The notes under the pieces are model-generated. The model saw only the letters and a program-made list of their open reading frames with translations. It was not told where the DNA came from and made no database searches. Positions 61,502 through 64,000 of a DNA stretch of 64,000 bases are shown here, one piece after another. This DNA is from UBA5862 sp002408105 (GTDB lineage Bacteria > Pseudomonadota > Gammaproteobacteria > Pseudomonadales > UBA5862): contig JAXHVB010000006.1 of the NCBI GenBank assembly GCA_034189125.1, forward strand, positions 4,296 through 68,295, read 5' to 3'. Positions within the stretch are counted from its first letter, which is position 1, and the number at the start of each line of letters is the position of its first letter. The translations under genes and the position numbers were made by a program.

Positions 61502-62237
61502 ACCCGTTCTCCGCGCCCGAGGCTTGCGGCGCAGCTACCGCCAAGGTCCCGAGGAGCTCCAGGTCCTCCAGGGGATCGATCTTGACCTGTTTCCAGGAGA
61601 GCGCGTCGCGATCATTGGAAGTTCGGGCTCGGGCAAGACCACCCTCCTGCACCTGCTTGGGGGGTTGGATCAGGCGGATTCGGGCGAGGTGGAGATCGGT
61701 GGGGTGGGTTTGGCGGCGCTGAACGAATCAGACCGCTGCCGGCTGCGCAATCAGGACCTCGGCTTCGTCTATCAGTTTCACCATTTGCTGCCTGAGTTCA
61801 CCGCGCTGGAAAATGTGATGATGCCGAAGCTGATCCGTGGCAATGCCGATGGCGAGGGTCGCGCCGCGGCGAGTGCTGTGCTGGAGGCGGTGGGTCTTGG
61901 AAGCCGCCTGGACCACAAGCCCGCGGAGCTGTCAGGTGGAGAGCGTCAGCGGGTTGCCATTGCCCGGGCGCTGGTCTGCAACCCAGCGGTGGTGCTGATG
62001 GATGAACCCACCGGCAACCTCGACATCGACACCGCACTGGAAATTCGGGCGCTGATGCGCTCGCTCAGCGAAACCCGGACCACCGCCTTTGTTGTCATCA
62101 CCCACGATGTGGCATTCGCCGGCGACATGGATCGGGTTTTTCGCCTGGACCACGGGGTGCTGCACGTCGTTCATGGCGGTGCGGACGCTGCTGCCAGCGC
62201 CGCACAGCCATCAGACGCCACAGCCAGCGAACGATAA
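61494..62237 (+). CDS. lolD: lipoprotein-releasing system ATPase LolD
   Basis: ATPase of the Lol exporter, 247 aa from ATG 61494. Walker A is IGSSGSGKTTLLHLLGGLD, signature LSGGERQR, Walker B VLMDEPTGNLD, and the switch His is in VVITHDVAFA. It overlaps the permease gene by 8 bases. Its last 140 bases are antisense to the convergent DUF2062 gene. Confidence 0.95.
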   Translation: MSEPVLRARGLRRSYRQGPEELQVLQGIDLDLFPGERVAIIGSSGSGKTTLLHLLGGLDQADSGEVEIGGVGLAALNESDRCRLRNQDLGFVYQFHHLLPEFTALENVMMPKLIRGNADGEGRAAASAVLEAVGLGSRLDHKPAELSGGERQRVAIARALVCNPAVVLMDEPTGNLDIDTALEIRALMRSLSETRTTAFVVITHDVAFAGDMDRVFRLDHGVLHVVHGGADAAASAAQPSDATASER

Positions 62238-62682
62238 AGTAGGCCGATGTTGATGCCAGCACGCTGGTGGTCATGCAGCCCACCAGCAGGGGCTGCCAAA
62301 TCTGGCTGAGGGTGCTTTGCATCCAGCCCCATGACAGGTCAAATGTGATCGGCAGGGCGGGCACCGCGAGGATCCAGCAGCCGAGCCGATACATTGCATA
62401 GAAAACCGCCGGCATGGTGAGTGGATTGGTCACCCACACAAGCGCCAGGGCGACCGCCAGGTTGCAGCCCCACCAAATACAGAGCACCGTCGCCAGCAGC
62501 ATCTGACTTGGAACTGGCAAAAATGCACAAAACAAGCCGATCGCACAGGCCGAAGACACCGACCGGCGGTTCAGGTGCCACAGGTTGGGTTCGTGCAACA
62601 GGCGGTCAAACACCCGCATGCCCCGCCGTGCTTTCACGTGCTCCGGATGCGGCAGGTGGCGTTTGATAAAGTCTTTAGGCAT
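62098..62682 (-). CDS. DUF2062 family membrane protein
   Basis: A 194-aa inner-membrane protein with three or so helices. The DUF2062 core reads LNRRSVSSACAIGLFCAFLP, VPSQMLLATVLCIWWGCNLA, and VWVTNPLTMPAVFYAMYRLG. Its role is unknown. The C-terminal 46 residues, rich in Arg and Pro, are encoded in the 140 bases that overlap lolD in antisense. ATG 62682 is divergent from comEC. Confidence 0.85.
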   Translation of the reverse strand: MPKDFIKRHLPHPEHVKARRGMRVFDRLLHEPNLWHLNRRSVSSACAIGLFCAFLPVPSQMLLATVLCIWWGCNLAVALALVWVTNPLTMPAVFYAMYRLGCWILAVPALPITFDLSWGWMQSTLSQIWQPLLVGCMTTSVLASTSAYFIVRWLWRLMAVRRWQQRPHRHERRAAPRGPGEKPDPCRRRMPHRG

Positions 62683-62815
62683 GACCGGGCATTGAAGCGG
62701 GTATCCATGAACCTGCCATGACGCAGGTTGTGGCCCGGTGGTTGCGCGCGCCACCTGGCACCCGGCCCAGGCGTTTTCGATCAAAGAGAAGCGTGCCGTC
62801 AGGGACGACGGAGCA

Positions 62816-64000
62816 ATGGCGCATTGGTTCCTCGGTTTTTGCTTGGGTGTGGTGGTGGCCGCCTGGTTGCCCGCATTGCCCGGTCCAGGCGCCCTCGCCA
62901 TGGTGCTTGCGGCACTGTTGGCGGTCGGCGGCGCAGCCAAATGGTGTGGTGCGTTTCCTGTCGACTCGCTCAAGTATAGGTGTTGGGCTCTGGCACTGGC
63001 CGCCCTCGGTGGCCTCGGCTTCGGAGTCGCTGCGGGCACTCACCGGCTGGCAGCTGAGCTTCCCAGTGAACTGGAAGGCCATGACCTGTGGGTGCAGGGT
63101 ATTGTGGCGAACCTGGTGAGCGAACAAAAGGGTGGCGCGCGATCCGTGGCCCGGTTCGAGTTTGAAGTGGAGTGGACCGCCCTGGATGTTGACGGGCTCA
63201 ACCGCACGGCTCCACGCCTCAAGCGCTTGCGACTGAGTTGGTACGGCGCGCCCCAAGTCCAGCCAGGGCAGCGGATTCGGCTCCGGGTGCGCCTCAAGCG
63301 CCCCCACGGCCTGCTCAACCCGGCGGGATTCGATTACCACAGCTGGCTGTTTCAGCAAGGCATCGGGGCCACGGGCTATGTGCGTGGCGAGTCTCAGCCG
63401 CACCGCACCCGAGCGCCCCTGTGGGCGGTGCCAGTGGCCCGGGTGCGTGCCGGTGTGGATGCCCAGCTGGCGCAGGTCTGGTCGCAACTCGACCAGGGTC
63501 CGGCGCTGCGCGGATTGGTGTTGGGAGCACGCGACCAGATGCCCCCCGCCCTTTGGTCGCTCTTTGCCGCCACCGGCACCGTGCACCTGATGGTCATTTC
63601 CGGGCTGCACATTGGTCTTGTGGCGGCGTTCGGCTTCGGCATCGGGCGGTGGGGCGCCTGGCTGCTCGGACGCCTCCGTGTGCCCCTTGCGCCGCTTCGG
63701 GCCGCAGTGCTTAGCGCGTGGACGCTCGCCACGGGATATGCGCTGATGGCCGGGTTTTCGTTGCCGGTGCAGCGCGCCTGGATCGTGGTGAGTCTCTGGA
63801 CGCTCAGCCGCACCCTGGGACGCGCCATCAGCCCGTGGCGCACTTGGCTGCTTGCCTTGACACTGGTGCTGGTGGTGGATCCCCTGGCCCCAGCGACCGC
63901 AGGGTTCTGGCTGTCGTTCGGGGCGGTGAGTGTGCTGCTGTTGGCCTTTGCTGGGCGCCGGCGCTCGCCCTGGCGTCTGCCGGACTGGGTGCGTGCCCAG
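62816..64000 (+). CDS. comEC: DNA uptake channel ComEC, truncated by window end
   Basis: First 395 codons of the inner-membrane DNA-uptake and competence protein ComEC/Rec2; the frame runs off the end with no stop. Three N-terminal hydrophobic segments are followed by an OB-like region, LLNPAGFDYHSWLFQQGIGA with TGYVRG, and the start of the competence membrane domain at VHLMVISGLHIGLVAAFGFG. The missing C-terminal part should carry a metallo-beta-lactamase-like domain. ATG 62816. Confidence 0.93.
   Translation, partial: MAHWFLGFCLGVVVAAWLPALPGPGALAMVLAALLAVGGAAKWCGAFPVDSLKYRCWALALAALGGLGFGVAAGTHRLAAELPSELEGHDLWVQGIVANLVSEQKGGARSVARFEFEVEWTALDVDGLNRTAPRLKRLRLSWYGAPQVQPGQRIRLRVRLKRPHGLLNPAGFDYHSWLFQQGIGATGYVRGESQPHRTRAPLWAVPVARVRAGVDAQLAQVWSQLDQGPALRGLVLGARDQMPPALWSLFAATGTVHLMVISGLHIGLVAAFGFGIGRWGAWLLGRLRVPLAPLRAAVLSAWTLATGYALMAGFSLPVQRAWIVVSLWTLSRTLGRAISPWRTWLLALTLVLVVDPLAPATAGFWLSFGAVSVLLLAFAGRRRSPWRLPDWVRAQ

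Overview
The window reads as a 64 kb piece of a GC-rich gammaproteobacterial chromosome, probably from a marine or moderately halophilic member near the Pseudomonadales/Oceanospirillales. This is inferred from gene content: ectoine genes with an EctR regulator, NhaB, RecBCD, NfuA, DUF2970, Gmm, LolCD and RimO. It is draft sequence, with a 100-N scaffold gap at 45422-45521. I saw no insertion sequences, prophage, CRISPR arrays or rRNA.

Layout. 1-8.4 kb: cysS, a very small membrane ORF, a DUF2970 protein, metH divergent from nfuA, an unknown coiled-coil membrane protein, a YdjA-like nitroreductase and tRNA-Ser(GGA). 8.6-11.2 kb: a dicarboxylate/amino-acid symporter and an ArgD-like aminotransferase. 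11.8-22.1 kb: an ectoine synthesis and uptake locus. 22.2-23.9 kb: gltX, tRNA-Ala(GGC) and tRNA-Glu(UUC). 24-31.4 kb: HDOD protein, NIT-like membrane protein, CYTH and PhoD-like pair, SDR-like protein, GT4 glycosyltransferase, trxC and rimO. 31.5-42.8 kb: lon downstream of an overlapping recC-recB-recD operon. 43-48.7 kb: DUF4112, a coupled run of ABM monooxygenase, SprT-like protein and small lipoprotein, a VPLPA-CTERM surface protein broken by the gap, uup and a sulfotransferase. 48.8-56.4 kb: TPMT, an unknown protein, VanZ-like, Gmm, AlsT, a polysaccharide deacetylase, a Bax-like glucosaminidase, DAHP synthase and AguB. 56.4-64 kb: NhaB, AguA, a PilZ protein, LolC/E, LolD, DUF2062 and a truncated comEC.

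The most distinctive region is 11.8-22.1 kb. On the minus strand the order is ectB-ectC-ask-(DUF748)-ehuB-ehuC-ehuD-ehuA-ectA, with ectR divergent at the head. A complete EhuABCD-type ectoine importer is therefore placed inside the biosynthetic set, and ectA, normally first, is last. A near-ideal sigma70 promoter (TTGACA-17-TAATCT) precedes ectB, and a perfect 6-bp-arm palindrome lies midway to the ectR promoter. The layout suggests synthesis and recovery of leaked ectoine are controlled together.

Other signals worth attention are a sigma54 -24/-12 promoter before the VPLPA-CTERM gene, an in-frame amber codon in a small lipoprotein gene whose downstream sequence still looks coding, a sigma32-like promoter before lon inside the end of recD, and the agmatine-to-putrescine genes aguA and aguB split by nhaB.
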